Assembly (NCBI GenBank): GCA_024276015.1
Contig: JAJRXZ010000028.1
Coordinates: forward strand, 35,848 to 99,847
DNA from: Spirochaetota bacterium
Lineage (GTDB): Bacteria; Spirochaetota; UBA4802; UBA5550
Direction of reading: 5' to 3'
DNA length: 64,000 nt
Shown: piece by piece, positions 44,910 to 55,426 of the stretch
Position numbering within the stretch: position 1 is the first letter of the stretch
Layout of the letters: each line of letters begins with the position of its first letter
The notes under the pieces: model-generated
What the model saw: the letters and a program-made list of their open reading frames with translations, nothing else
Databases searched by the model: none
Told to the model about the DNA's origin: nothing
Made by a program: the position numbers and the translations under genes

Positions 44910-45167
44910 TCATCTTCTTAGACCGAGAGATTGAATCAAATTTCTGTATCTGTTAATATCCTTCTCTTTAAGATAACCGAGCAATCTTCTTCTCCGGCCC
45001 ACCATTTTTAACAGGCCTCTTCTTGAATGATGATCCTTCTTATGAATCTTAAAATGTTCGGTTAAATGATTAATTCTCTCAGTCAACAAAGCAACCTGTA
45101 CTTCCGGAGATCCGGTATCATTTTCATTTAACCTGTACTTATCAATAGTTTCCTTTTTTGATGGCAT
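44910..45167 (-). CDS. rpsO: Ribosomal protein S15
   Basis: 85 residues, slightly short of the usual 88-89. A small-subunit protein binding 16S r[42 protein letters not shown] and RRRRLLGYL are typical. AGGAGG lies upstream of the ATG. In E. coli S15 controls its own translation; nothing in the leader here proves this. Next gene downstream is pnp. Confidence 0.96.
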   Translation of the reverse strand: MPSKKETIDKYRLNENDTGSPEVQVALLTERINHLTEHFKIHKKDHHSRRGLLKMVGRRRRLLGYLKEKDINRYRNLIQSLGLRR

Positions 45168-45239
45168 AACTTTGAACTTATCCTCCTGTTCTTAATAATC
45201 TATTGATCTTTTATATTAATAATTTATTTATCCTGCTTT

Positions 45240-46184
45240 TTAATAATTCTGCATATTAAAAATATTCAAATAATTAATCTTCCATTTATCCAACCTGATA
45301 TCGGCAATTGCAATAAGATTTTTGTCCTCATCGAGAATAATGTACGGTTTTTTATTACTCTCATCAATTGCCAGCACGCTCTCTCTGGAAAAATATACTC
45401 CGTTCAGAATTTTATTTCTGAAATCATTGCAAACCGTAATCTTGCTGAAATCATTCAATGCATTCTCAGGAGTCATAGCAAACTTCCCGTCTTTCAGTTC
45501 TCCCAAAACAAAGTCTTCAATTTCATTTAAAGTTCCGGCATCTTTGACATTAAAGGAACCCGATTCAATCCTTCTAAGCTTCTTCAGAAACGCTCCGCAT
45601 CCAAGTATCTCTCCCATATCCCTTGCTATTGACCTTACATAGGTGCCTTTTGAACAGCGTAAATCAATGGAAACAATACTTTTATCTTTATCATAATTCA
45701 AGAGATCTATATCATAAACCTCAACAATTCTCTCCTTTAGTTCAACGGACTTCCCGTGCCTGACAAGATCGGAAGCCCTCCTTCCCTTCACTTTTAAAGA
45801 CGAATATTCAGGCGGAACTTGAGATATCTTACCTGAAAAACCTTTTATCACACCTTTTAATATTTCACGCGTGATATTTTCAGCGGGTCTTTTATTAATT
45901 ATTCTGCCGTAAATATCTATAGTATCCGTGCTTACGCCTAATTGAATTTCTCCATAATATCTTTTGTCGCTTTCAAGGAAAATTCTTGTCAGCTTTGTAG
46001 CCTTGCCGGTACAAACAACCAAAAGTCCTGAAGCAAACTTATCAAGCGTGCCCGAATGGCCTATTTTTTTTAAACCGGACAATCTCTTGATCTTACGGAT
46101 CACCTCAAAGGAAGTAATACCTTCAGGTTTATCCACAAGAATTACTCTATTATCTAAAATTTTGGAAGCCACTCCCGATAACAA
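45240..46184 (-). CDS. truB: tRNA pseudouridine-55 synthase
   Basis: 314 residues. Converts U55 of tRNAs to pseudouridine. Motifs: VDKPEGITSFEVIRKIKR, IGHSGTLDKFASGLLVVCTG containing the catalytic Asp, YYGEIQLGVSTDTID, and SKGTYVRSIARDMGEIL. The track start is a TTG (46184); a GTG four codons later with GGGAG upstream is an alternative. It lies 17 bp after rbfA. No ribF follows, unlike many relatives. Confidence 0.94.
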   Translation of the reverse strand: MLSGVASKILDNRVILVDKPEGITSFEVIRKIKRLSGLKKIGHSGTLDKFASGLLVVCTGKATKLTRIFLESDKRYYGEIQLGVSTDTIDIYGRIINKRPAENITREILKGVIKGFSGKISQVPPEYSSLKVKGRRASDLVRHGKSVELKERIVEVYDIDLLNYDKDKSIVSIDLRCSKGTYVRSIARDMGEILGCGAFLKKLRRIESGSFNVKDAGTLNEIEDFVLGELKDGKFAMTPENALNDFSKITVCNDFRNKILNGVYFSRESVLAIDESNKKPYIILDEDKNLIAIADIRLDKWKINYLNIFNMQNY

Positions 46185-46201
46185 TTGATATCCATTTAAT
46201 A

Positions 46202-46555
46202 TTAGTCTCTATCTTCATTCTTAACAAGATCTTCCAGTAAATCCACCATCTGCACCGCGTCTTTAACTGACGAATCCAGAAAAAACTGTATATGAGGAGT
46301 ATATCTGATCTTGATACTTTTCCCGATTTTGTGCTGGATGAATCCCGCTGCCGATTTCAATCCCTCGTATGTTTTTCGTCTCTCTCCCGGAGTTCCCAAA
46401 ATCGATACACCCACTTTGGCGTACTTTTTATCATTACTGAGGCTTACTCCCGTCACTGTCACAAATCCGATCCTGGGATCTTTGATCTCTTTAATAATAA
46501 GCTCGGAAATTACCCTCTTAATTAATTCTTCAAGTTTTTCCTTTCTATATGACAT
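46202..46555 (-). CDS. rbfA: Ribosome-binding factor A
   Basis: 117 residues. KH-like small-subunit maturation factor for 16S rRNA processing. Typical MSYRKEKLEELIKRVISELI start, KDPRIGFVTVTGVSLSNDKKYAKV, and the C-terminal RYTPHIQFFLDSSV. Between infB and truB in the translation operon. Confidence 0.93.
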   Translation of the reverse strand: MSYRKEKLEELIKRVISELIIKEIKDPRIGFVTVTGVSLSNDKKYAKVGVSILGTPGERRKTYEGLKSAAGFIQHKIGKSIKIRYTPHIQFFLDSSVKDAVQMVDLLEDLVKNEDRD

Positions 46556-46601
46556 AGGTCATTGTCCGCTTCAAATTTTTAACGCTATAATTCCTTCTCA
46601 T

Positions 46602-48998
46602 TTAATCGACCGGATCAACCTGCACCTCTTTCATTATATAAAACTCAAAAAAATCACCCTCTTTTACATCATTATAACCATCCATCACAAAACCGAACTC
46701 CTGACCCGCAAGAACCTCATTGACATCGTCTTTATAACGTTTGAGGGATTTTATATCACCGCTAAAGATAACTACCCCGTCTCTGATGAGCCTTATCTTT
46801 GCATTTTTAACCGCTCTGCCGCTGTTAAGGACAGATCCTGCAACTGTTCCGACTTTTGAGACTTTAAAGATCTGCTTTACTTCGCCCGAACCAATAATCT
46901 CTTCTCTGATCTCAGGTTTAGCCATACCTCTTATAGCAGCTTTTACCGAATCAGTGGCTTCAAAAATAATATTATAAAACTGTATGGACACATTCTCCTT
47001 GTCGGCAATATCCGAGACTCTCCCTGTGGGTCTTACATGATAACCTATAATAATCGCATTTGAAGCCGAAGCCAGCATAACATCCGATTCATTAATTCCT
47101 CCGGTTCCTATATGAATGACTTTAACTCTCACCTCATCATTTGAAAGTTCTTCAAGCGATTCCGATAATGCCCTTGCAGAACCGTCAACATCCGCCTTAA
47201 CGATTATCCGCAATTCCTGAAGTTCCCCTTCTTTGATCATATCGGTAAGGGATTCCAGCGTTACTTTTCTGACTTTCTTGGCCGATTCAATCCTCTTATA
47301 CTCAAGTCTTTTGTTGGATATCTGTTTGGCAAACTTCTCGGATTCAACTCCTTCAAAGGGATCGCCCGATTCGGGAACTCCCGATATGCCAAGGACTTCA
47401 ACCGGCATAGAGGGCCCCGCTTCTTCTATCTGTTCGCCCTTATCGTTGAACATAGCCCTTACCTTTCCGGAAAATACGCCCACAACAAAGGGATCTCCAA
47501 CTCTCAATGTGCCGTTCTGGATAAGAATTGTAGTCACGGGGCCGCGTCCTACATCGAGTTTTGCTTCAAGAACGGTTCCTCTGGCTCTTAATTTCGGGTT
47601 TGCCTTTAATTCGAGCATCTCCGTTTGTATTAAGATCAATTCGAGCAGTTCGTTAATATTAATATTCTTCTTCGCACTTATTTCACAGAAGAGGGTTGTT
47701 CCTCCCCATTCTTCCGGCACAAGATCATACTGAGCAAGCGCCTGTTTCACTCTCTGCGGATTGGCGTCTTCCAGATCGATCTTATTGATCGCAACAATGA
47801 TCGGGACATCGGCATCTTTTGCATGATTTATTGCTTCAATAGTCTGGGGCATTACTCCGTCATTAGCGGCAACAATAAGAACAACAATATCGGTTACGCT
47901 TGCTCCTCTGGCTCTCATCTTTGTAAATGCCGCATGTCCCGGAGTATCAAGGAATGTTATTTTTTTGCCGCCCACATTCACCATATAGGCTCCGATATGC
48001 TGGGTTATGCCTCCGAATTCCTGATCAATTATATTAGTCTTTCTAATGGTATCCAGCAATCTGGTTTTACCATGATCAACATGTCCCATTACGGTTACAA
48101 CCGGCGGAACAGGCACATTATCCTCGCCCCTATCTTCTTCTTCCTGTTTAATTACCGTTTCATCGTATAATGATACTACTTTTACTTCCGTATTATATTC
48201 GGCGGCAAGAATTACCGTTGTATCCAGATCCAGAGCCTGATTAATTGTTACAAGCTCTCCAAGCTTCATCAGCTTTGCGATCACATCGCCGGCTTTAACA
48301 TTAAGTTTTTTTGCCAGATCTCCTACGCTGATGCCCTCGGTAATAGTTATTACATCAGGGGTAACAACTTCCCTTTTTATATTCTCCTGCTGTTTTTTTC
48401 TGTAAGAAAAGGATTTTTCAGACCATTTCTCTTTTGTATATTTCTTCTTTGCATCCTTCTCTTTTTCTTTTCCCTTTTTCCTCTTTTTTGAAAAATCGGG
48501 CTTTGACGCTCCCTCAGCTGCTTTTTCAACTCCGATGACAGCGGCTTTTTTATCTTCTTTTTTTTCATCCTTTTTCAAAGAAGGCGTTTCCCTACTCTCG
48601 GTTACAGATCTTCTTTTGCCTGTATCCGATGCCGTTTCTTTCTTTTCAGCCTCGATTCTCTTTTTATCAGCGTTTTCCTTCTGCTTCTTATCCTTCGGGT
48701 CTTCCTTTTTTGTTTTTGCCGATTTTCCATCTCTTTCAGAAGTTCCTATTTTTTTCTCTTTAAGTTCCTTGGACACATGTACTTTTCGTTTTAATTTTAT
48801 CTTCTTTCCTTTTCTTATCTTCTCAACTTCTTTTATCTTCTTGGTTTTAATTACTTCTATCTTCTTTTCAATCAGAAACAGCTCCTGATCGTTCAATTCT
48901 GAAGATTCACTATCACAGGTGATTCCGAGATCTTTACACACTTCCAAAAGATCTTTCATAGTAATATGATTTTTTGTTGCAATATCAATAGCTTTCAT
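46602..48998 (-). CDS. infB: Translation initiation factor IF-2
   Basis: 798 residues. GTPase that places initiator tRNA on the ribosome. N-terminal IF2_N (about 1-50), then about 180 residues of Lys/Glu-rich low-complexity sequence, a second IF2_N, and the G domain (about 300-460): [32 protein letters not shown]. Domains II-IV and the tRNA-binding C2 domain follow. AGGTGA upstream of the ATG. Plus-strand ORFs over the Lys-rich part are shadows. Confidence 0.97.
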   Translation of the reverse strand: MKAIDIATKNHITMKDLLEVCKDLGITCDSESSELNDQELFLIEKKIEVIKTKKIKEVEKIRKGKKIKLKRKVHVSKELKEKKIGTSERDGKSAKTKKEDPKDKKQKENADKKRIEAEKKETASDTGKRRSVTESRETPSLKKDEKKEDKKAAVIGVEKAAEGASKPDFSKKRKKGKEKEKDAKKKYTKEKWSEKSFSYRKKQQENIKREVVTPDVITITEGISVGDLAKKLNVKAGDVIAKLMKLGELVTINQALDLDTTVILAAEYNTEVKVVSLYDETVIKQEEEDRGEDNVPVPPVVTVMGHVDHGKTRLLDTIRKTNIIDQEFGGITQHIGAYMVNVGGKKITFLDTPGHAAFTKMRARGASVTDIVVLIVAANDGVMPQTIEAINHAKDADVPIIVAINKIDLEDANPQRVKQALAQYDLVPEEWGGTTLFCEISAKKNININELLELILIQTEMLELKANPKLRARGTVLEAKLDVGRGPVTTILIQNGTLRVGDPFVVGVFSGKVRAMFNDKGEQIEEAGPSMPVEVLGISGVPESGDPFEGVESEKFAKQISNKRLEYKRIESAKKVRKVTLESLTDMIKEGELQELRIIVKADVDGSARALSESLEELSNDEVRVKVIHIGTGGINESDVMLASASNAIIIGYHVRPTGRVSDIADKENVSIQFYNIIFEATDSVKAAIRGMAKPEIREEIIGSGEVKQIFKVSKVGTVAGSVLNSGRAVKNAKIRLIRDGVVIFSGDIKSLKRYKDDVNEVLAGQEFGFVMDGYNDVKEGDFFEFYIMKEVQVDPVD

Positions 48999-49023
48999 TT
49001 ATATTTTTGTCACCTTTAATTTT

Positions 49024-50361
49024 TTACTCTTCGGAATCTTCATCTATCTCATCGTCATCATCTTCTTCGTCATATTCTTCAAATTCAACAGTTTCTGAAA
49101 TCATTTCAAGTATTTTTTGGGCAGTCTTTTCGCCAATACCGTCAATTTTCATCAAATCTTCCAGCGAATACTCCACAAGATCTTCAACAGAAAAGATACC
49201 GCCGCTTTCAAGAAGTTTTATGGTCCTGGGATCAAGCCCCGGAAGTTCTTCAAGAGATGTCTCGTCCTCACTGCTCTGTGAAAAGAGCTGCTCCACAATA
49301 GCTCTGGAATCGCTCGAAGCAAGAAATTCCCTGTACTGATCTTCCGTTTTAATATCAATATCAAATCCGCAAAGTCTCGATGCCAGCCTTACATTGTGAC
49401 CGTTTTTACCAACAGCAAAGGAATAATTATCATTCTCAACTACGGCAATAACTCCGCCGTCTGCAATTTCCACTATCTCCTTTACCCTTGCCGGAGTTAA
49501 CGCGTTTGCAGCCATAATTTTTTTGTCAGGAAAATATTCCACCACATCAATCTTCTCACCTTCAAGCTCTCTTACAATAGACTGTATTCTGATCCCGCGC
49601 ATACCGACACACGCTCCGACAGAATCGATATCGTCTCTTTCGCTTGTAACTGCAACTTTTGTACGCAGGCCCGGCTCTCGGACAATATTAACGATCTTTA
49701 CAACATTGTCATAGATTTCCGGGATTTCCATCTCAAATAATTTTTCAATAAACTTCGGATGAGCCCGTGACAATACGATATTGGGCCCCTTGGTATTTTT
49801 TTGTACCGTTAATATAAGCGCCTTTATTCTGTCGCCTGTTTTAAAATGTTCGAGGGGAGACTGCTCCCTCAAAGGAAGTATTCCTTCGGTACGGCCAAGT
49901 TCAACAAAAATTGCATCCCTGGATTTCCGCTGAAGAAAACCGTTTATGAGCTCGCCCTCTTTATCTTTGAATTCATTGTATATAATATTTTTTTCCGCTT
50001 CTTTTATTTTCTGGATGATTACCTGCTTGGCTGTTTGCGCCGCAATACGCCCGAAAGATTCAAGAGGATTCTCTTCCACATTGATATCATCTCCAAGATC
50101 CGCATGGGGCTGTATTTTCCTGGCCTTTTCAAGGGAGATCTCTTCAGCCGGATTCTTAGCATTTTTGACAACCATCCTTCTGGAAACAACAGTAACATTA
50201 TTATTCTCTCTGTCAAAAACCACTTTCACATTGTCTACGGTGCCGTACTGCTTTTTATATGCCGACAGCATAGCGGACTCAACAATTGCCTCAATCTCTT
50301 CCCTTGGTATTCCTTTATCAGCAGCGATCTGATGTAATGCCTCAAAAAAATTGTTACTCAT
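49024..50361 (-). CDS. nusA: Transcription termination/antitermination factor NusA
   Basis: 445 residues. Binds RNA polymerase and modulates pausing, termination and antitermination. N-terminal domain (about 1-125), S1 (about 135-200), two KH domains (about 205-345; GACVGMRGIRIQSIVRELEG, VGKNGHNVRLASRLCG), then a helix-hairpin-helix (about 390-430) and a very acidic end (DDDDEIDEDSEE). Co-transcribed with rimP and infB. An intrinsic-terminator-like hairpin sits in the operon leader (50851-50878). Confidence 0.96.
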   Translation of the reverse strand: MSNNFFEALHQIAADKGIPREEIEAIVESAMLSAYKKQYGTVDNVKVVFDRENNNVTVVSRRMVVKNAKNPAEEISLEKARKIQPHADLGDDINVEENPLESFGRIAAQTAKQVIIQKIKEAEKNIIYNEFKDKEGELINGFLQRKSRDAIFVELGRTEGILPLREQSPLEHFKTGDRIKALILTVQKNTKGPNIVLSRAHPKFIEKLFEMEIPEIYDNVVKIVNIVREPGLRTKVAVTSERDDIDSVGACVGMRGIRIQSIVRELEGEKIDVVEYFPDKKIMAANALTPARVKEIVEIADGGVIAVVENDNYSFAVGKNGHNVRLASRLCGFDIDIKTEDQYREFLASSDSRAIVEQLFSQSSEDETSLEELPGLDPRTIKLLESGGIFSVEDLVEYSLEDLMKIDGIGEKTAQKILEMISETVEFEEYDEEDDDDEIDEDSEE

Positions 50362-50375
50362 ATCAAATTCACCTT

Positions 50376-50813
50376 CTAATAATCAAGTTGTGCATTAACA
50401 ATATTGTTATAATCCAGAAATAGTTTCCTGTTATCCGAAAGAACTTCAATTTTTTCTTCATTAACTTTTTGCAATATTCCTTTTATTACCTTTTTAATAT
50501 CATCACTATAATAAACGATCTTTACCGGCGATCCCACAAATCTCTTGATCTCTTCCATATTTCTTAACTTTCGTTTCAAACCCGGCGAAGATACCTCCAA
50601 TGTATAGTTGGGTAAAATATCTTCAAATTGAAGAATTTGATCAAGTCTTTTACTGTATATTTCACAGTCACTGTGAGCGATCCCTTCAAGTTTATCAATG
50701 ATCACTCTGATACTTGAATTCTCCCCTTTCAGATATATTGACGAATCATAGATCATGTATTCCAATTCCTCTGCAACATTATTGATTATTTCCAAGATCT
50801 TTTCCTTCCTCAC
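50376..50813 (-). CDS. rimP: Ribosome maturation factor RimP
   Basis: 145 residues. 30S assembly factor. RVIIDKLEGIAHSDCEIYSK and YTLEVSSPGLKRKLRNMEEI are family hallmarks. GTG start (50813) with CGGAG upstream. First gene of the rimP-nusA-infB-rbfA-truB block, 15 bp before nusA. Confidence 0.94.
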   Translation of the reverse strand: MRKEKILEIINNVAEELEYMIYDSSIYLKGENSSIRVIIDKLEGIAHSDCEIYSKRLDQILQFEDILPNYTLEVSSPGLKRKLRNMEEIKRFVGSPVKIVYYSDDIKKVIKGILQKVNEEKIEVLSDNRKLFLDYNNIVNAQLDY

Positions 50814-50850
50814 ATGCTACTCCGGAACAATAAGCTCTTTTTATGTACCA

Positions 50851-50878
50851 AAAAAGGAGAGCGGGCCGCTCTCCTTTT
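50851..50878 (-). terminator. Intrinsic-terminator-like hairpin in rimP-nusA leader
   Basis: Stem GGAGAGCGG/CCGCTCTCC flanked by A4/T4 and, on the minus strand, followed by T6. It lies about 40 bp upstream of rimP, downstream of any promoter for the operon. On the plus strand only T4 follows, and that strand leads to pcrA. It could attenuate the operon or end a short leader RNA. Confidence 0.6.
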
Positions 50879-51057
50879 ATGAATGTCATAAAAAAAGATT
50901 TTACATTAAAACACGACAATATTGAAATATACACCTAAAATTACAAGCATTTTAATCCTTTAATATTAAAAAATACGCCTATAACAATTAAAAGACTTGT
51001 CAATTAGAAGCTGATATTTAAATTAATTTAATACTAAATTAACAAGAAGATCTAAAT

Positions 51058-53241
51058 ATGGATATTAATAAACTGAACGAAAACCAACGCAAAGCAGTTC
51101 TTCAAACCGACGGCCCTCTGCTGATCCTGGCGGGTGCGGGATCAGGGAAAACAAGAGTAATTACTTACAGAATAGCCCATCTGATAAATAACATTGGGGT
51201 CCCCCCTTATAATATTTTTGCAGTTACATTTACGAACAAAGCCGCACACGAAATGAAACAGAGAATCTCAGACCTTATCGGGCCGGCGGGAAATTCGGTT
51301 TTTATTAAAACATTCCATTCCGCTTCAGTATACATATTAAGGAATTTCGGCGAGAAGATCGGGATCCCGGGATCATTTACCATATACGACCAGAGCGACC
51401 AGCATACTGTCATAAAGGAAATACTCTTGAACATGAGGCTGGATCCGAAAAAGATCAAACCTCAAATGATATCGTCAAAGATCTCTGAAATTAAAAACAA
51501 AACCGGCACATCTTCAAATATTGACATGACTATTCACGCTCCCGATTTTTATACATTTGATTTTGCCGATCTGTTCAACAAATATCATGAAACCTTAAAA
51601 AAATCAGACGCACTGGACTTTGACGACCTTCTCATCAAAACAGTTGAATTGTTCAGAGAAGCTCCTTCCGTACTGAGGACACTTCAAAGAAAATGGAATT
51701 ACGTTATGGTGGATGAATATCAGGACACAAATTACTCGCAATATTTGATCTCCAAATATCTTGCATCTGCCCACAGGAATATATGTGTTGTAGGCGACGA
51801 TGACCAGTCTATCTATTCATGGAGAGGGGCCGATATCAGCAACATTTTAAACTTTGAAAAAGATTACCCCGATACCACAGTCATCACTCTTGAAGAAAAT
51901 TACAGATCCACCGAACCGATCATAAAAACCGCAGGCTTTATAATCAGAAATAATATACATCGAAAAGAAAAGAACATCAGATCAACAAGAGGAGACGGGG
52001 AACAGGCGATCTGGTGTCGGGCAGGCAATGAATACAGTGAAGCCGAATATGTTATTAATTCAATAATCTCCCTTAAGCACAGAGAAAATTACAAAAACAG
52101 CGATTTTGCCATCTTCTACCGCACAAATGCCCAGTCAAGGATCTTTGAAGATTTCCTGAGAAAGGAAAATATCCCCTATAAAGTTGTGGGAGGATTAAAA
52201 TTCTACGACAGAAAAGAGATAAAGGATATTCTGGCATACCTCAAATTCATATCCAACAGAAGGGATTCCGTATCTCTTTTCAGGATAATAAATACTCCAT
52301 CAAGAGGGATCGGGAAGGCAACTATTGAAAGGATCAGAAACGCCGCTCTGATCAATTCAAAATCCCTGTGGGAAATAATTAAGGATGATCACTTAAAAGA
52401 GAAAACTTCCAAAGGACTAAAAGAATTTAAAAACATTATAATAAGAGGCATAGAACTCGAAAAGGATGTTCCTGAAAAAATAAAGCTCTCCGATTTTGTA
52501 AATGAAATAATTGATATTACAGGATACAGAAAAAATCTGGAAGAAGATAATTCTATGGAGAGCAATACAAGGCTTGAGAATATAAACGAATTTATTAACA
52601 GCGTTATCGATTTTCAGATAAGCACGCCTCATATATCCCTTGACCGGTTTCTTCAGGAAATATCCCTCTTTACTACCGAAGACAATCCGGCAGAAGAATT
52701 AGACAGTACCGACTATGTAACCCTGATGACCGTGCACAATGCCAAGGGCCTTGAATTCCCGGTTGTATTTATGACAGGAATGGAAGAGAATATCTTTCCT
52801 CACAAATTCTCTATTGACACAGAAGAGGGAATTGAGGAGGAGAGAAGATTATGCTATGTAGGTATTACAAGGGCGATGGACCGCATAATTTTGACAACCG
52901 CCGAAATAAGAAGGTCTTATATGATGACCGCCGACTACAGAGAACCTTCGAGATTTATATTTGAGATACCTGAAGATCACTTAATTCAAAGCAGCTACAA
53001 TTCGGACGGATTCAGATCAGCCCCGCAGTATGACAGGAGCCGATCTTATCACAATAACAATTATAATAGAACTGCATGCTCAAAATTCAATACCAGAGAA
53101 AAGGTTGTTCACCCAAAATACGGAACGGGCACCATTCTAACGATTGAAGGCAGCGGAGACAACACAAAATTAACAATTTTATTCGGATCATCAAAGAAGA
53201 CTTTTCTCGAAAAGTACACTCCCCTTGAGAAGTTAAACTAA
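51058..53241 (+). CDS. pcrA: UvrD/PcrA-family DNA helicase
   Basis: 727 residues. 3'-to-5' superfamily 1A helicase for repair and replication-fork clearance. Motifs: LILAGAGSGKTRVITYRIAH (I), VDEYQDTNYSQY (II), VVGDDDQSIYSWRGAD (III), ENYRSTEPI (IV), MTVHNAKGLEF (V), and VGITRAMDRI (VI). A C-terminal Tudor-like tail (EKVVHPKYGTGTILTIEG) matches PcrA's RNA-polymerase contact. Whether it is called uvrD or pcrA is a matter of naming. Confidence 0.94.
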   Translation: MDINKLNENQRKAVLQTDGPLLILAGAGSGKTRVITYRIAHLINNIGVPPYNIFAVTFTNKAAHEMKQRISDLIGPAGNSVFIKTFHSASVYILRNFGEKIGIPGSFTIYDQSDQHTVIKEILLNMRLDPKKIKPQMISSKISEIKNKTGTSSNIDMTIHAPDFYTFDFADLFNKYHETLKKSDALDFDDLLIKTVELFREAPSVLRTLQRKWNYVMVDEYQDTNYSQYLISKYLASAHRNICVVGDDDQSIYSWRGADISNILNFEKDYPDTTVITLEENYRSTEPIIKTAGFIIRNNIHRKEKNIRSTRGDGEQAIWCRAGNEYSEAEYVINSIISLKHRENYKNSDFAIFYRTNAQSRIFEDFLRKENIPYKVVGGLKFYDRKEIKDILAYLKFISNRRDSVSLFRIINTPSRGIGKATIERIRNAALINSKSLWEIIKDDHLKEKTSKGLKEFKNIIIRGIELEKDVPEKIKLSDFVNEIIDITGYRKNLEEDNSMESNTRLENINEFINSVIDFQISTPHISLDRFLQEISLFTTEDNPAEELDSTDYVTLMTVHNAKGLEFPVVFMTGMEENIFPHKFSIDTEEGIEEERRLCYVGITRAMDRIILTTAEIRRSYMMTADYREPSRFIFEIPEDHLIQSSYNSDGFRSAPQYDRSRSYHNNNYNRTACSKFNTREKVVHPKYGTGTILTIEGSGDNTKLTILFGSSKKTFLEKYTPLEKLN

Positions 53242-53299
53242 AGTTATGGTCTTTTAACTTCGAAAATTAAAATATGATAACTTCTCAAGGAGTGCCTTT

Positions 53300-54127
53300 A
53301 TGTACAGACTCTTACCCCTGATTTTTCTTCTGCTCTTGGCATGCTCAAAAAAAATCAATAAACCCCATTCGGCAGTAAGAGGAAATACCGGTTTAAGAAA
53401 TATTGCCGAAGCTGAAAAAACCGGATATTATATAAACGTAAAAACTTTAGAGGATTTTTTTAACAGATGTATGTCGGATATTATCAGAGCTAAAAAGGTA
53501 ATAGTAGAAAGCGACATTGTCAAAATGCTCACTCACTTTCAAAATATGAACGCCGGGGGAAAGAGATATTATATTCTTGAAAAGGAAAATATAACTTCCA
53601 TGATTGAAGCTGTAACAAAAAATGTATATTCCGATTTTATTCTGATCAATAAAAAGGGCCGTATTATTTATACCCGTTCCAATGACGATATTTTCAGTAA
53701 AAATGTCAGAACCCATCTTGTTAACACACCTCTGAGCAGATGTTATGAAAACCGCAAAAAAGGAATATATGTTGAAGACGTTTCAACTCTAAGGCCTTCT
53801 ATAGAAAACCACTCAATGTTTATCTCAATAAGGGTCGGCGGAGGTAATTCATATCCCGGAATTTTTGTGCTTCAGTTCAATCCCGACAGAATAAAAGAAA
53901 TATTAAACGATAAAACGGAAATAATAGGCAGAGACAACAGATACAGAATATCCTACACCATGGATAATCTCCTGTCTATTTACAGATATTCTGATAAAAT
54001 AGATATGCGTCTTCCTTCAAATAAAAAAGATATTTACAGCTTTTCCACATCCGATCATAAAAATTTCGATTACAAATTTTTCAATTTCAAAAATCTCAAC
54101 TGGATCGTTGTAAAAGAAAGAAACTGA
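53300..54127 (+). CDS. Lipoprotein with Cache-like sensory domain
   Basis: 275 residues. Lipoprotein signal with lipobox LLLAC (Cys at about 16), preceded by AAGGAG and ATG. The mature protein resembles a periplasmic Cache (dCache) domain: SDFILINKKGRIIYTRSNDD, GIYVEDVSTLRPSIENHSMF, GGNSYPGIFVLQFN. It has no membrane helix or signalling output, so it is a free-standing anchored sensor domain or binding protein. Converges with the next gene. Confidence 0.72.
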   Translation: MYRLLPLIFLLLLACSKKINKPHSAVRGNTGLRNIAEAEKTGYYINVKTLEDFFNRCMSDIIRAKKVIVESDIVKMLTHFQNMNAGGKRYYILEKENITSMIEAVTKNVYSDFILINKKGRIIYTRSNDDIFSKNVRTHLVNTPLSRCYENRKKGIYVEDVSTLRPSIENHSMFISIRVGGGNSYPGIFVLQFNPDRIKEILNDKTEIIGRDNRYRISYTMDNLLSIYRYSDKIDMRLPSNKKDIYSFSTSDHKNFDYKFFNFKNLNWIVVKERN

Positions 54128-54132
54128 TCTTC

Positions 54133-55395
54133 CTATACAAAATAATTCTGCACTTTCTCATGTATACCGCTGAATATATCAGGGAAAAAATAATTGTCTG
54201 AAATGTCATTGACCAATTTAGATGATATCCGAACCAATCGTTCATTGTCAATTAATGGTATTTGCACGCGGAGCATACCTCTGATAAGCCCCGGAAAGAC
54301 TGCCGAGAAATTCGCAAGATCAACATTTATAAATTCTCTTGCTCCGTTTTTTAAAATCATATCCCCAAAATTTTCTCCGTCATCGAGGAGCGAAATAAAA
54401 TACTGCCCCGGACGGATCTTTCGGCAGAAATCCTCCTCAAAATTTTTTTTGAGAAGGATAATTAAATCGGCGTTATTAAGAATATTTTCGGAAGTCGTAG
54501 CAAGACCTTCGGAATTCTCGAACATAAGCATCAGCTTCTCATTATGGTCAAAGCCGAGGACTCTGTAAAAACCGAAATCCATAAAGATCTTTGCCAGCCT
54601 GATAGCGCTGATATTTATGCCGATTATTCCTACAGTAGTTTCCCTTTTGTCAATAGCGTTCTTTTCAAGAATTTTACGGACAATTGTAAGTATATGCAAG
54701 GGCACTTCGTCGTATATATAAGAAATCAAGGGTAAAGCCGTATCCGAATACAGTTGTTCATAAGGAAGGCTCACAACAGGATCGCTGTTTATTATGCGGA
54801 TAAATGAAAAGGTACCTTTTATCTGCCCTATTGCCTTTAACAGATCTTCAGGCTGATCATAGTTTACCAAAAGAGGCACCGGATTAAGATCAATCAAACG
54901 GCTGATAATAACCGAATCCTTTTCGGCATTTGAATAGAGAATTAACATATCATCGGAACTGTTTTCATTGCTGGTTTTTACGCAGCCCAGCAGGCCGATA
55001 TTTCTCGAAATTCCGGTAAAATCGAAACCGACTCCTTTGCGGATCTTTCCATGTACCAACTCGGTTGCGCCAAGCAGATCTATTTCATAATCATTTACCG
55101 TTTCAAGCGGAAGTTTTCCCGAAATCCGCAGCAATCCCCCTTTGATCTTTTCTTCCAGGGCATTGCCGATAGTAACTACCGAATACTTTTCAGGGTAACT
55201 CTCAATACTGCTTATAAAATGAAGAAAATTATTTCTTCTGTGATATAATATCTCAAGTATAAACTGCTCTTCCCTTTCGGTGCTGTCGATCAGCCTGAGA
55301 TTATGAAGCTCGCACCCGCATTTATACAGATCAAATATCAATTGCGGAAACAATCCCTTTTTTATTTTAACGGTGACTTCAGATACCAATCTCAT
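54133..55395 (-). CDS. ACT and malic-enzyme-like protein without catalytic residues
   Basis: 420 residues. An N-terminal ACT-like domain (about 1-75) leads to a region arranged like the malic-enzyme core and NAD domain: TVGIIGINISAIRLAKIF in the Rossmann position and VFPGLIRGMLRVQIP near the end, which mirrors the VFPGIFRGALDVRA segment of malic enzymes. The active-site HDDQHGTA stretch is replaced (SYIYDEVPLHI), and no DGTAVLGLGN motif is seen. I infer a degenerate malic-enzyme relative, possibly regulatory. Its function is unknown. Confidence 0.6.
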   Translation of the reverse strand: MRLVSEVTVKIKKGLFPQLIFDLYKCGCELHNLRLIDSTEREEQFILEILYHRRNNFLHFISSIESYPEKYSVVTIGNALEEKIKGGLLRISGKLPLETVNDYEIDLLGATELVHGKIRKGVGFDFTGISRNIGLLGCVKTSNENSSDDMLILYSNAEKDSVIISRLIDLNPVPLLVNYDQPEDLLKAIGQIKGTFSFIRIINSDPVVSLPYEQLYSDTALPLISYIYDEVPLHILTIVRKILEKNAIDKRETTVGIIGINISAIRLAKIFMDFGFYRVLGFDHNEKLMLMFENSEGLATTSENILNNADLIILLKKNFEEDFCRKIRPGQYFISLLDDGENFGDMILKNGAREFINVDLANFSAVFPGLIRGMLRVQIPLIDNERLVRISSKLVNDISDNYFFPDIFSGIHEKVQNYFV

Positions 55396-55426
55396 AAATA
55401 CAGCACAATAAATCTATTCTGATATA

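Noticed and set aside
48377-48888. ORFs on both strands within the Lys-rich infB N-terminus (48377-48568 minus, 48535-48888 plus)
   Set aside because: Low-complexity shadows of the Lys/Glu-rich IF-2 linker; the long infB frame accounts for the sequence.
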